Shown here: piece after piece, positions 34,422 through 42,510 of the stretch
Numbering within the stretch: the stretch's first letter is position 1
Layout of the letters: each line of letters opens with the position of its first letter
Notes under the pieces: model-generated
The model's database searches: none
Told to the model about the DNA's origin: nothing
What the model saw: the letters and a program-made list of their open reading frames with translations, nothing else
From: Acidobacteriota bacterium
GTDB taxonomy: Bacteria > Acidobacteriota > Terriglobia > Versatilivoradales > Versatilivoraceae
Length of the DNA stretch: 64,000 nt
Direction: 5' to 3'
Assembly (NCBI GenBank): GCA_022826755.1
Contig: JAJDUG010000033.1
Coordinates: forward strand, 1 to 64,000
Position numbers and translations under genes: made by a program

Positions 34422-34608
34422 GATTCTGGATTGGTCCGATGCCAGGCGAGGGACCCTTTATCGGCCGGTGAAACAACAGATAACGCTGAGGCTGGATGCC
34501 GACGTGGTGGCGTGGTTCAAGACCAATGCCCCTGGTGGACGGGGGTACCAGACTGAAATCAACCGTGTGCTTCGCGAACACGCCAGAATGGCTTCGCACC
34601 GTACTTGA
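34318..34608 (+). CDS. brnA: BrnA-family antitoxin
   Basis: 96 aa from the ATG at 34318. An AAAGGAGG sits just before it, inside an earlier in-frame ATG at 34303, so the second ATG is the better start. Sequence features: acidic N-terminal segment (LADLPDERIDTSDIPEILDW) that wraps the toxin, and a ribbon-helix-helix C-terminus (KQQITLRLDADVVAWFK, GYQTEINRVLREH), exactly the BrnA pattern. It overlaps the toxin frame by 104 bp. It should bind BrnT and repress the operator at 34018-34039. Confidence 0.9.
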   Translation: MKRETSRELTRQQKAEIEALADLPDERIDTSDIPEILDWSDARRGTLYRPVKQQITLRLDADVVAWFKTNAPGGRGYQTEINRVLREHARMASHRT

Positions 34609-34635
34609 GTTCTGCGGGCCGCGCACAGCTTTTGC

Positions 34636-36282
34636 TCATCGGGCGATCAGCAACGTCAGCCGATGCGGCTCGGTGGCGGACGGGTGATGCATGAGGACGT
34701 CCTGCTTGCCGTCCTTGTTGAGGTCCACCAGCCAGGAGTATTCGTCGCCGGAAACAGCGACCGGCACTTTTTGATGCCGCCGGGTGAATAGTTCCGGTCC
34801 GGGCACGCCGAGAAAGACCCGCAGTTCATGGCGGCCTCTCCCCATCAGCAAGTCCGAGTATCCGTCGCCGTTCACATCTCCAATCAACACCGCTGGGAGG
34901 AACGAGGCTTTCTCCCCCGACTTGGCGAGAGAGTAGATCCTGGTTTTGCGGGCGGCGCTGGGGGCGTCAGGGTAGATACCACCTTCCATGCGGAAAAACT
35001 CGATATCAAGCGACACGGAACGCGAGACCAGCGCGTCCACAACCTTGCCGATAACGCTGAAGCCCTCCATCTTCATGGTTGTAAACACCAAGACAGCCTG
35101 CCCGTCGTAGCCGAGATCGTGCTGTTGAATCCCGGGTCGGTCGCGGCGGCCGGAAAGGATACGGAGGGGGATGCCGCCCGAGGGCGCCACGGTGCTGACC
35201 TCGGGCGCGAACAGGGTTCCGCCATCCGGTTCAGGCGTGCCAAAATGCACCTCGTAGTTGGAATGCATCTTCCAAAGGCTCCCGCCCTCCAGACAAAAAA
35301 TCCCAAGGTCGGCGATGCCGTCGCCGTTTAGATCGGCTAGCGTATGCAGCACCCTTGCCGTGGTCTTTCCGCCGTGTGGGGACCTGTAGGGTGCGGAGAG
35401 CGAGCCAAGGTCGTCGGAGTCGAATGCGACATCGGTCGTAAAGGTCCCGGCCGCCAGGTCAAACAGTCCGCGCTGGTCCTGAAGACGTGCCTCGAAGTGG
35501 TCCTCGTTCCAGAACACCAGGTCGGTGCGGCCGTCTCGGTTGTAGTCCGTTTCGTGGATACGGCCATGATCCCAGGGAGTGTATCGGTATCCGGCGTCAG
35601 CTCCTGCGCTCACGGCCGTGTCGGTGGAGGTGCCGACTTTCACTGGATCGGCGAAACCGCCGCCGCTCGTTTGGATAGACACGCTGAAGCCATCGACCTG
35701 CGGTACGACCAAGTCGTCGCGGCCGTCACCGTTGACGTCCCGGGAGACGTCTGTATGGGGAATTTCGCCTCTGCGAGGGGGGGTGAAGCTGGAAGTAACC
35801 GCCACCAGCGTGCGTTCCGTCGCCGATGCGGGATCGAACCAGTTCAGGCGGCCGGGCTCATAGGTGACCAACCGGTCGCGTCCGCCGATGTTGGCCACGT
35901 CGACGAACAACACTTCGGGACCGAGCGTTGCGTCAAGTCTCGGCACCCAGGTGCGATCGCTGAACCCGTAGATGCGCAAGCGGCGATCACCGTTTTCGTC
36001 GAGGTTCACCACGACAAGTTCCGCAACAGCGCTATCGAGAAGAAATCCCGTCAAGACAGTCTGTCGTTTCGCGGAGCCGGTGATGACCTCGAACTGCTCG
36101 AAAGTGAATTGCGCGGCGGCAATGGGGGATGTGTTCATCCATCCCGACAGGAATACTCCAAGAACCAGTGCGGAGAACAGGCTTCGTCGATCATGCCTCG
36201 TGGGTTCGGTTGCCGGCTGCTCTCTGCTCTGATGATGGGGTGCAAGGACTGGCATTCCATTTATCAGGCGAGCCATTTGCAA
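34636..36282 (-). CDS. Exported FG-GAP/VCBS-repeat protein
   Basis: 548 aa. A basic N-region (RHDRRS) and hydrophobic stretch (LFSALVLGVFLSGW) form a signal peptide near residues 33-56; the start could be the ATG at 36255 instead, as neither has a clear ribosome site. Five or more calcium-binding integrin-type repeats are seen: DVNGDGRDDLVVP, DYNRDGRTDLVFW, DLNGDGIADLGIF, DVNGDGYSDLLMG, DLNKDGKQDVLMH. They form a beta-propeller used for adhesion or carbohydrate binding outside the cell. No catalytic domain is visible. Convergent with the BrnTA pair; only 27 bp separate their stops. Confidence 0.8.
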   Translation of the reverse strand: MQMARLINGMPVLAPHHQSREQPATEPTRHDRRSLFSALVLGVFLSGWMNTSPIAAAQFTFEQFEVITGSAKRQTVLTGFLLDSAVAELVVVNLDENGDRRLRIYGFSDRTWVPRLDATLGPEVLFVDVANIGGRDRLVTYEPGRLNWFDPASATERTLVAVTSSFTPPRRGEIPHTDVSRDVNGDGRDDLVVPQVDGFSVSIQTSGGGFADPVKVGTSTDTAVSAGADAGYRYTPWDHGRIHETDYNRDGRTDLVFWNEDHFEARLQDQRGLFDLAAGTFTTDVAFDSDDLGSLSAPYRSPHGGKTTARVLHTLADLNGDGIADLGIFCLEGGSLWKMHSNYEVHFGTPEPDGGTLFAPEVSTVAPSGGIPLRILSGRRDRPGIQQHDLGYDGQAVLVFTTMKMEGFSVIGKVVDALVSRSVSLDIEFFRMEGGIYPDAPSAARKTRIYSLAKSGEKASFLPAVLIGDVNGDGYSDLLMGRGRHELRVFLGVPGPELFTRRHQKVPVAVSGDEYSWLVDLNKDGKQDVLMHHPSATEPHRLTLLIAR

Positions 36283-36347
36283 AATTGGCCGTGCAGCGTC
36301 CCCTATTTACGTCCCGGGGAGCGCGGGCGGGACGCCGGATTCAGCGC

Positions 36348-36393
36348 TCAAGAATCACTCCCCTCGTGAGGGGAGTGATACTCGATTTCTTGA
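36348..36393. other. Perfect hairpin with extended base
   Basis: ATCACTCCCCTC (36354-36365) and GAGGGGAGTGAT (36368-36379) pair perfectly around a 2-base gap. An outer stem, TCAAGAA (36348-36354) with TTCTTGA (36387-36393), adds up to seven pairs across an asymmetric loop. It lies in the 224-bp gap upstream of the FG-GAP gene and downstream of mgsC. No clear T-run follows on either strand, so an RNA element or operator is as likely as a terminator. Confidence 0.55.
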
Positions 36394-36506
36394 ACGACGT
36401 TTAGGGAAATTGGGGAACGGACGCCACCTCCCGGGGATCACAACCCTTCCCGGTAATCAATCCCGCTTACTGAAGAATGCTACCAAAGGCTCCGTCGACA
36501 ACTCCC

Positions 36507-37850
36507 TTATTGGAGGTTGCCAGGAATCCAGTCGGTGCCGGCCAGGGGGAGCTTGGCCATGGCGGCCGCTTCCACCGTGAGCGCAACCAGGTCTTCCCGT
36601 TCCAGGTGGTGGACGTTGGATTTGCCGCAGGCCCTGGCCAGGGTGGTCAGCTCCATGGTCAGGGTCTGCAGGTAGTTCTTGAGGCGGCGAGCCCCCCAAT
36701 CGGGATGCAATCGCTTTTCGAGTTCGGGGATCTGGGTGGTCACTCCCACCGGGCACAGCCCCGTGTGACAGTGGTGGCAGTAGCCGGGCCCGGTGCCCAG
36801 CCTGGCGTATTCATCGCTGACGTCCACCGGCTCCTGTCCATCGAAGTAGGAGGGGCTGTTGCAGCCCAGCGCCATCAGCACGGCCTGGCCCAGCGAGACG
36901 GCGTCGGCCCCCAGGGCCAGAGCCTTGGCCACGTCGGCCCCGGTGCGAATCCCACCCGAAACCACCAGTTGCACCTCGCCCAGGACATCCATCTCGTCCA
37001 GCGCCTCCACCGCCTGCCGCACGGCCGGCAGCGTGGGAATTCCCGCATGCTCGATAAACACCTGCTGGGTGGCCGCCGTGCCTCCCTGCATGCCGTCCAC
37101 CACCACCACGTCGGCGCCGGCCTTGACCGCCAGCTTGACGTCGTCCCGCACCCGGGTGGCGCCCAGCTTGACGTAGATGGGGATTTGCCAGTCGGTGATT
37201 TCCCGCAGCTCGTTGATCTTGATGGTCAGGTCGTCGGGCCCGGTCCAATCGGGATGGCGGCAGGCCGAACGCTGGTCGATGCCCTCCGGCAGGGTCCGCA
37301 TTCGGGCCACCCGCGGGCTGACCTTGAGCCCCAGCAGCATGCCGCCGCCCCCGGGCTTGGCCCCCTGGCCGATCACCATCTCGATGGCGTCGGCCTGCCT
37401 CAGATCCCGGGGATTGAACCCGTAGCGGGAGGGCAGGCACTGGTAGACCAGCGTCTTGGAGGACGCCCGCTCCTCCTGGGTCATGCCCCCGTCGCCGGTG
37501 GTGGTGGAGGTGCCCACCTCGGAGGCCGCCCGGCCGATGGCTTCCTTGACGTTGGCCGACAGCGAGCCGAAGCTCATGCCGGCGATGGTGATGGGGATGT
37601 CCAGGGTGATGGGCTTCTTGGCCCGCCGGGTGCCGAGGACAGTTCGGGTGAGGCACTTTTCCCGGTAGCCCTCCAGGGGATAGCGGGACGCCGAGGCCGT
37701 CAGGAAGACCAGATCGTCGAAGTTGGGCACCTTTCGCTTGGCGCCCAGACCCCGGATGTCGTAGAGGCCGTGCTCAGAGGCCCGGTGGATGTACTCCAGC
37801 ACGTGCCGGTCGTAGAGGAAACTCTCTTCCAGATCGATCTTCTTGGTCAT
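36507..37850 (-). CDS. mgsC: N-methylglutamate synthase subunit C (glutamate-synthase domain 2-like)
   Basis: 447 aa. This is the FMN-binding barrel of glutamate synthase: TIAGMSFGSLSANVKEAIGRAA, GDGGMTQEER, the GAKPGGGGMLLG loop, KLGATRV, DVVVVDGMQGGTAAT, and LVVSGGIRTGADVAKALALGAD. A Cys cluster (YCHHCHTGLCPVGV) offers ligands for an iron-sulfur centre. It lacks the amidotransferase and GXGXG domains, which are encoded separately upstream (mgsA, mgsB). This split arrangement, next to gmaS, is that of N-methylglutamate synthase (GlxD in rhizobia), which transfers the methylamine nitrogen moiety to glutamate. A 550-bp gap to mgsB contains a small coiled-coil gene. Confidence 0.87.
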   Translation of the reverse strand: MTKKIDLEESFLYDRHVLEYIHRASEHGLYDIRGLGAKRKVPNFDDLVFLTASASRYPLEGYREKCLTRTVLGTRRAKKPITLDIPITIAGMSFGSLSANVKEAIGRAASEVGTSTTTGDGGMTQEERASSKTLVYQCLPSRYGFNPRDLRQADAIEMVIGQGAKPGGGGMLLGLKVSPRVARMRTLPEGIDQRSACRHPDWTGPDDLTIKINELREITDWQIPIYVKLGATRVRDDVKLAVKAGADVVVVDGMQGGTAATQQVFIEHAGIPTLPAVRQAVEALDEMDVLGEVQLVVSGGIRTGADVAKALALGADAVSLGQAVLMALGCNSPSYFDGQEPVDVSDEYARLGTGPGYCHHCHTGLCPVGVTTQIPELEKRLHPDWGARRLKNYLQTLTMELTTLARACGKSNVHHLEREDLVALTVEAAAMAKLPLAGTDWIPGNLQ

Positions 37851-38042
37851 GGATCAACGAGACCCGGTGGGCTTTCGGTCGTCTCTTCCTCGGGCAGTTC
37901 GTTCTTCGCTAGACGGGAGTTCGTAGTAGTGATGCGTCGAGTGAGATCGACATGCTTCCGTTTTAAACGTATACCCAGTACCGGACGACTACTGGCGGCA
38001 GATCTTCCCTTCTTGGCGCTTCAGTTGCGTTGGGTGGGACAG

Positions 38043-38267
38043 CTAGGCCAGGAAGGATCTGAGCAACCACACCAGAAGGAATCCGACCAGGATTCGGACC
38101 AGCCATTTTGTTTCCGAGAGATCCCTCTTGATCGTCTTGAGGTCCGACTCGATGCCCGACAACCGGTTCTCGTAGGTGGCAAGCTCTTCTGCTGCTTCCT
38201 GAGCCTGAAGATCGGAGGCTCCGGAGGCTTTGAAAGCCGCGTAGGTTTTCGACAGCATGATCGCCAT
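38043..38267 (-). CDS. Small coiled-coil membrane-anchored protein (DUF1640-like)
   Basis: 74 aa. Residues 1-50 form a charged amphipathic helix (QAQEAAEELATYENRLSGIE, then SDLKTIKRDLSETK) and residues 53-73 a single transmembrane helix (WLVRILVGFLLVWLLRSFLA). An AAGGAAG site precedes the ATG at a good distance. This layout is that of tiny tail-anchored coiled-coil proteins of unknown role found singly in many genomes. It sits between mgsB and mgsC on the same strand, so it interrupts the mgs operon but might be transcribed with it. A relict of a similar protein lies at 49545-49700. Confidence 0.75.
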   Translation of the reverse strand: MAIMLSKTYAAFKASGASDLQAQEAAEELATYENRLSGIESDLKTIKRDLSETKWLVRILVGFLLVWLLRSFLA

Positions 38268-38400
38268 GGTGTTCTTCCTTGCCTAAAGCCTAGCACACTC
38301 TCTCAGAAAACACAGGTTTCGCCGCCTGTGGGGCAACGGGGATTTTGAGCCGGATCCGCGCCCAAACAAAGTTCAAAGACGCGAGCCAAGGGAGGTTTCT

Positions 38401-39099
38401 CTAATACTCCTGATCGGCGTCCACGTTCCAGTGATAGAGCGTCTTGGCCGAGGCCACCCGCTTGAATTCCCGGGGAGACCAGTCAAGCCCCGTCCGGCCC
38501 AGCAGTTGGCCGACCGTGGCGAGATCTTCCTCGGCCATGGGCTCTTCCCGGGCGTCGGCCCCCAGCGAGTGAATCTTCCCCCGAACATAGATCACGGCTT
38601 CATAGAGCGAGTCGCCCAGCCCGGCGCCGGCGTCGCCGCAAACCACCAGGCGGCCGGCCTGGGCCATGAAGGCGGACATGTGGCCCACGTGGCCTCCCAC
38701 TACGATGTCGCCGCCCTTCAGGGAAATGCCGCAGCGGGAGGAAGCGCTTCCCTCGATGAAGAGCAGGCCCCCATGGGCCGAGGCCCCGGCGCACTGGGAG
38801 GCGAATCCCTTGACCCGCACCTCTCCCGACATCATGTTTTCCGCCACGCTCCAGCCCACGTTCCCATGGACCACGATCCGGGCCCGGCGGTTCATGCCTC
38901 CCAGGAAATAGCCGGCGTGGCCCCGGACATCCACCTGGACCGGCGCGTCCAGTCCCACGGCGATGTTGTGGAGCCCGTTGGGGTTGAGGATCTCGACTCG
39001 GGAGGCGGAGGCGGCCCCGATTTCATGATGGAGGAAGTGGTTGAGCCGGCGGACCGACAGCTTGTGCAGGTCGACGGACGCCGGGGCTACAGACTCCAT
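38401..39099 (-). CDS. mgsB: N-methylglutamate synthase subunit B (GXGXG domain)
   Basis: 232 aa from the ATG at 39099 (GGAGGA upstream), overlapping the end of mgsA by 13 bp. The right-handed beta-helix of the glutamate-synthase C-terminal domain is seen as Gly repeats at regular spacing: VRGHAGYFLGGMN, VHGNVGWSVAENMMSG, GGDIVVGGHVGHMSAFMAQAG, VCGDAGAGLGDSLYEA. No catalytic residues are expected; in glutamate synthase this domain holds the others together. In rhizobia the equivalent is GlxC. It is the second piece of the three-part synthase, encoded between the amidotransferase and the barrel subunit. Confidence 0.87.
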   Translation of the reverse strand: MESVAPASVDLHKLSVRRLNHFLHHEIGAASASRVEILNPNGLHNIAVGLDAPVQVDVRGHAGYFLGGMNRRARIVVHGNVGWSVAENMMSGEVRVKGFASQCAGASAHGGLLFIEGSASSRCGISLKGGDIVVGGHVGHMSAFMAQAGRLVVCGDAGAGLGDSLYEAVIYVRGKIHSLGADAREEPMAEEDLATVGQLLGRTGLDWSPREFKRVASAKTLYHWNVDADQEY

Positions 39100-39983
39100 G
39101 AGTAGATCTCCTCCGGCACCGGCTCGAACAGCTCGGCCGACCGGATGCCCGGCAGGTGGGCCAGCGAGCGGAACTCCGAGCTCACGGCCACGTAATCCTC
39201 GGTTTCCGCCACCACCGCCGGCTTGCAGGCAAAGGCGTCCCTCACCAGGACCAGCTTCTCGGCCGTGGCCATCAGCAGCGTGTAGAACCCGTCGAGTTCG
39301 ATGAAGGCTGCTTTCAAGGCATCTTCCAGGGATTCTCCCTCCCTCATCCTCCACTCCAGGAAGCGGCAGGCGGCTTCGGTGTCGTTGTCGGTCTCGAAAT
39401 CGACACCCCGCTTCTCCAGGCGCCGGCGCAGGCTCCAGGGGTTGGAGAGGGACCCGTTGTGCACCAGGCAGAAATCTTCGCCGGCGGTAAAGGGATGGGC
39501 GTGAGCGGGCGAGACCGCCGATTCGGTGGCCATGCGGGTGTGACCGACGCAGTGGCTGGCCGCAAGGCCGGCGAATCCGTAGCGCTCGGCGATCTCGGCG
39601 GGATGGCCCATGTCCTTGTAGACCTCGATGGACCGGCCCGTCGAGAGCAGATGCACGGAGGGAAATTCGCGGGACAGCCACTTCTCAAGGCTCTCGGGCG
39701 CGATCGGGGAAACCAGCCGTCCATGGTTTTCGATCGCGCTCAGATGGGCTTCGCAAGCGGTGTCCCGCTCGAAGGCCTTCCCCAGCTCCATCCAGTCGAA
39801 CCCCGGCCGGCCGCAGAACAGGCTGAATCGCCGCAACGGTCCGTCCCCGACCGGAGAGAATACCGCCAAGCCGGCCGAATCGGGCCCACGATCTCCCATG
39901 CAGTCCATCATGGGGGTGACCCATTCTCCCAACTGCGACCGCTTGGACTCAGGCTTGATCAGCAGGCCGATAATGCCGCACAT
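39087..39983 (-). CDS. mgsA: N-methylglutamate synthase subunit A (class II glutamine amidotransferase-like)
   Basis: 298 aa from the ATG at 39983 (CGGAGGA upstream). It begins MCGIIGLL, so Cys2 is the N-terminal nucleophile of Ntn amidotransferases. Further motifs: DRGPDSAGLAVF, VGHTRMATESAVSPAHAHPF, FCLVHNGSLSN, ETDNDTEAACRFLEW and GFYTLLMATAEKLVLVRD. In the N-methylglutamate pathway this subunit handles gamma-glutamylmethylamide instead of glutamine. It starts 14 bp after gmaS ends and overlaps mgsB, so all are one transcript. The rhizobial counterpart is GlxB. Confidence 0.88.
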   Translation of the reverse strand: MCGIIGLLIKPESKRSQLGEWVTPMMDCMGDRGPDSAGLAVFSPVGDGPLRRFSLFCGRPGFDWMELGKAFERDTACEAHLSAIENHGRLVSPIAPESLEKWLSREFPSVHLLSTGRSIEVYKDMGHPAEIAERYGFAGLAASHCVGHTRMATESAVSPAHAHPFTAGEDFCLVHNGSLSNPWSLRRRLEKRGVDFETDNDTEAACRFLEWRMREGESLEDALKAAFIELDGFYTLLMATAEKLVLVRDAFACKPAVVAETEDYVAVSSEFRSLAHLPGIRSAELFEPVPEEIYSWSL

Positions 39984-39997
39984 GCGCGTCCTCCGAG

Positions 39998-41332
39998 CTA
40001 ATAGAACTCCAGGTATCGCTGGACCTCCCAATCGGAGACGTGGCGCTGGTACTCGATCCACTCCATCTCCTTCAGATCCGCGAACTCCCGCAGGAAAGCT
40101 TCTCCCAGTTGTTCGGCGAACAGGGGATCGGCCTCGAGGGCGTCCAGGGCTTCCTTCAGGGTTTGGGGAAGCACGCCGATTCCCATGTCCCGCAGGGCGT
40201 CCGGGGTGTAGCGGTAGTGGTTGATGTTGTGGGGCGGTCCGGGATCCAGCTTGCGCTCGATGCCGTCCAGGCCGGCCACGATCACCGCCGCCGTGGCCAG
40301 GTAGGGGTTGCAACTGGAGTCGCACAGCCTCAATTCCAGGCGCCCGTAGGGGACCCGCACCATCGAGGTCCGGTTGTTGTCCCCGTAGGAGATGTAGGCC
40401 GGCGCCCAGGTGGCTCCGGACAGCGAGCGGCCCACCACCAGCCGCTTGTAGGAGTTGACCGAGGGGGCCACCAGGGCGGTCAGGGCCGGACCGTGGGCCA
40501 GCAGGCCGCCCAGGAAGTGGTAGGCCATTTCCGAAAGCCCCAGCCGGTTCTTGTCGGAGTCGTCCTGGAAGAGGTCGTTGCCCTGGGCGTCCCAGATCGA
40601 CATGTGGATGTGGCTGCCGGTCCCGGTGCGGTTGGACATGGGCTTGGGCATGAAGGAGCAGATCACCCCGAATTCACGGGCGATCTCTCCGGCGGCCATG
40701 CGGAACAGCACGTAGCGGTCGGCCGAGGTCAGGGCCGAGGAGAACTTGAAGTTGATCTCGAACTGGCCGTTGGCGTCCTCGTGGTCGATCTGGTAGACGT
40801 CGAATCCGATCGACTGCAGCGAACCCACCAGCTTTTCCAGGAAGGCCCGGCTGCGGGAGAGTCCCTTGTAGTCGTAGCAGGGCTTCTCCAGGGTGTCGCT
40901 GTCGTCGGCGGGCCGGATGGAACCGTCCGGATTGCGGGCCAGCAGCATGAACTCGGGTTCCAGGCCGGTGTTCAAGGTCCAGCCCTTTTCATCCAGTCGT
41001 TTCACCTGCTGCTGGAGAATGTGCCGGGTGTCGAAGGGGTAGGGCTCTCCGTTCACCCGGCCGGTGCAGACGATCCGGGCATAGCCGGGCTGCCAGGGCA
41101 CCAGCGTCAGGGTGTCCAGATCCCCTACGGCCATGAAGTCCGGATCGTGCGGCTCCTGGCCCAACCCCCACACGGCGAACCCGGCGAACCCGGCGCCGTC
41201 GGTCAGGATGTCCTCGAAGTGGCTGACCGGAACCGACTTGGTCTTGGCCACTCCGTGGACGTCGACAAACTGGGCCAGCACGAACTTGACATCGTTTTCC
41301 TTCAATAAGGTCTGGGCTTGGTTGAGGTTCAT
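39998..41332 (-). CDS. gmaS: Gamma-glutamylmethylamide synthetase (glutamine-synthetase-like)
   Basis: 444 aa from the ATG at 41332, the size of GMAS rather than most GlnA proteins. Glutamine-synthetase motifs: [26 protein letters not shown] (metal Glu), [28 protein letters not shown] (ATP-loop His), [28 protein letters not shown] and [18 protein letters not shown]. It joins methylamine to glutamate with ATP to make gamma-glutamylmethylamide, the first step of the N-methylglutamate pathway. The assignment to gmaS rests on context: mgdD ends 5 bp upstream and mgsA starts 14 bp downstream. A type III glutamine synthetase is the only alternative. Confidence 0.87.
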   Translation of the reverse strand: MNLNQAQTLLKENDVKFVLAQFVDVHGVAKTKSVPVSHFEDILTDGAGFAGFAVWGLGQEPHDPDFMAVGDLDTLTLVPWQPGYARIVCTGRVNGEPYPFDTRHILQQQVKRLDEKGWTLNTGLEPEFMLLARNPDGSIRPADDSDTLEKPCYDYKGLSRSRAFLEKLVGSLQSIGFDVYQIDHEDANGQFEINFKFSSALTSADRYVLFRMAAGEIAREFGVICSFMPKPMSNRTGTGSHIHMSIWDAQGNDLFQDDSDKNRLGLSEMAYHFLGGLLAHGPALTALVAPSVNSYKRLVVGRSLSGATWAPAYISYGDNNRTSMVRVPYGRLELRLCDSSCNPYLATAAVIVAGLDGIERKLDPGPPHNINHYRYTPDALRDMGIGVLPQTLKEALDALEADPLFAEQLGEAFLREFADLKEMEWIEYQRHVSDWEVQRYLEFY

Positions 41333-41337
41333 GGACA

Positions 41338-42036
41338 CTATCCTTTCCGTGAGCTTGCCGAGAGTAGACCGGGATAGAGGCAGCTCAGCCCCACGGCATC
41401 GCCGCCGTCTTCCCGGACGATGCCCAGCAGCGTTTCCCAAAGATACACACTATAGCTCGGGTCCAGCCAAATCCGAAGCCCGGGGATGCCTGACGCCTCC
41501 GTCTGCAGCAGCCGGCAGGAGACTCCGGCCACCCGGCTCAGGACCACCTGTCCCGCCGATTCCCGAAAATCGTGGCCGCAAGTCTGGCTGAGAACCTGGT
41601 TGGTCCGGGACCCGGTCAGCAGAAACGAGGCCTCCTGGCGCTCCACCCGGTAGACCCCCGGGGGATTGGCCGAGAGCCGGTCCCGGATGCGGGAGACCAC
41701 CTGCCCCTGAAGCCCGTCTTCGAGAATCACTTCCTCCCGGTCGATGCGGACCAGTATCCCATGCTCTTCAATGGGCGTGACCGCATACAGGGCCTCGGCC
41801 GCCTGCAGGCCGTTTCCTCGGAGCCAGGCCAGGACGCCTGCTCCCTTCAGGCCCAGCCGGGGCAGGCAGCTCAGGTCGGCCAGGCCAAGGCGCCCCTTGC
41901 GCCGGCCTTCCTGCTCGGGATCGGAGAATCGGAGGACCGCGGCCATGCCTTGCACCTCGGTCCAGACGGGATGCATCGCTTCCAGCAGGTCATGGACCGG
42001 GCTGCGCCGGGTGAGTCTTGGGATCCAAGTTGTCAT
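41338..42036 (-). CDS. mgdD: N-methylglutamate dehydrogenase subunit D (SoxG-like)
   Basis: 232 aa. It has the weakly conserved pattern of the sarcosine-oxidase gamma subunit: [18 protein letters not shown] (tetrahydrofolate-domain-like strand), [42 protein letters not shown] and [18 protein letters not shown]. It completes the heterotetramer. Although it belongs to the mgd operon, it is separated from mgdC by 467 bp holding a dispersed repeat, so it may have its own promoter or depend on readthrough. It ends 5 bp before gmaS. Confidence 0.8.
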   Translation of the reverse strand: MTTWIPRLTRRSPVHDLLEAMHPVWTEVQGMAAVLRFSDPEQEGRRKGRLGLADLSCLPRLGLKGAGVLAWLRGNGLQAAEALYAVTPIEEHGILVRIDREEVILEDGLQGQVVSRIRDRLSANPPGVYRVERQEASFLLTGSRTNQVLSQTCGHDFRESAGQVVLSRVAGVSCRLLQTEASGIPGLRIWLDPSYSVYLWETLLGIVREDGGDAVGLSCLYPGLLSASSRKG

Positions 42037-42054
42037 GTGGTTGGTGGTGCCTCA

Positions 42055-42510
42055 GGGTCTGCCGTGCGGATCATGCGGACGAAAAACAGGTGGCCGTCAA
42101 AAAAGACGAACCACCAATGAACACGAATAGACACAAATAGAGATGGACCCTCAAAGTCACCAAACGAGATTCTTGATTTCGAGTCTTGCCGATCGGATGG
42201 TTCTTTTTGTGTTTTGTGCCTTTTGTGGCCATTAAGCTTCAGACGGCAAACGGGTTCAGTGTCACCAGATCCTTGACGGACTCGGGAGGGAAAACCCTCG
42301 ATCCGCATAAGGATCGCTCGACTCCGATTCTGGCAAAAGGCTCTTCCTGTCTATTCGTGTCCATTCGTGGTTCGTCGTTTTCCTTTGGGGATATCGTTTA
42401 TGCCTTCGTCACCGTGCGATCCCGTCATGGATAACCTCAGCGCCTTAGTGGCCCTTGGTCGTCCTTCGTGTGTCTTCGTGGATAACTCTTTTCCTCCGTC
42501 GTTTCAGGCC
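42055..42510 (-). repeat. Dispersed 'ATTCGTG' spacer repeat, copy C, inside the mgd operon
   Basis: Read on the minus strand, it begins right at the mgdC stop (AAAGAGTTATCCACGAAG, CACACGAAGGACGACC). It then holds CGAACCACGAATGGACACG units and, after an unrelated block (42140-42340), a second set ending at GCGGATCATGCGGACG. The blocks and their order match copies A, B and D. It fills the 467-bp gap between mgdC and mgdD. No gene is supported here. Confidence 0.8.
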
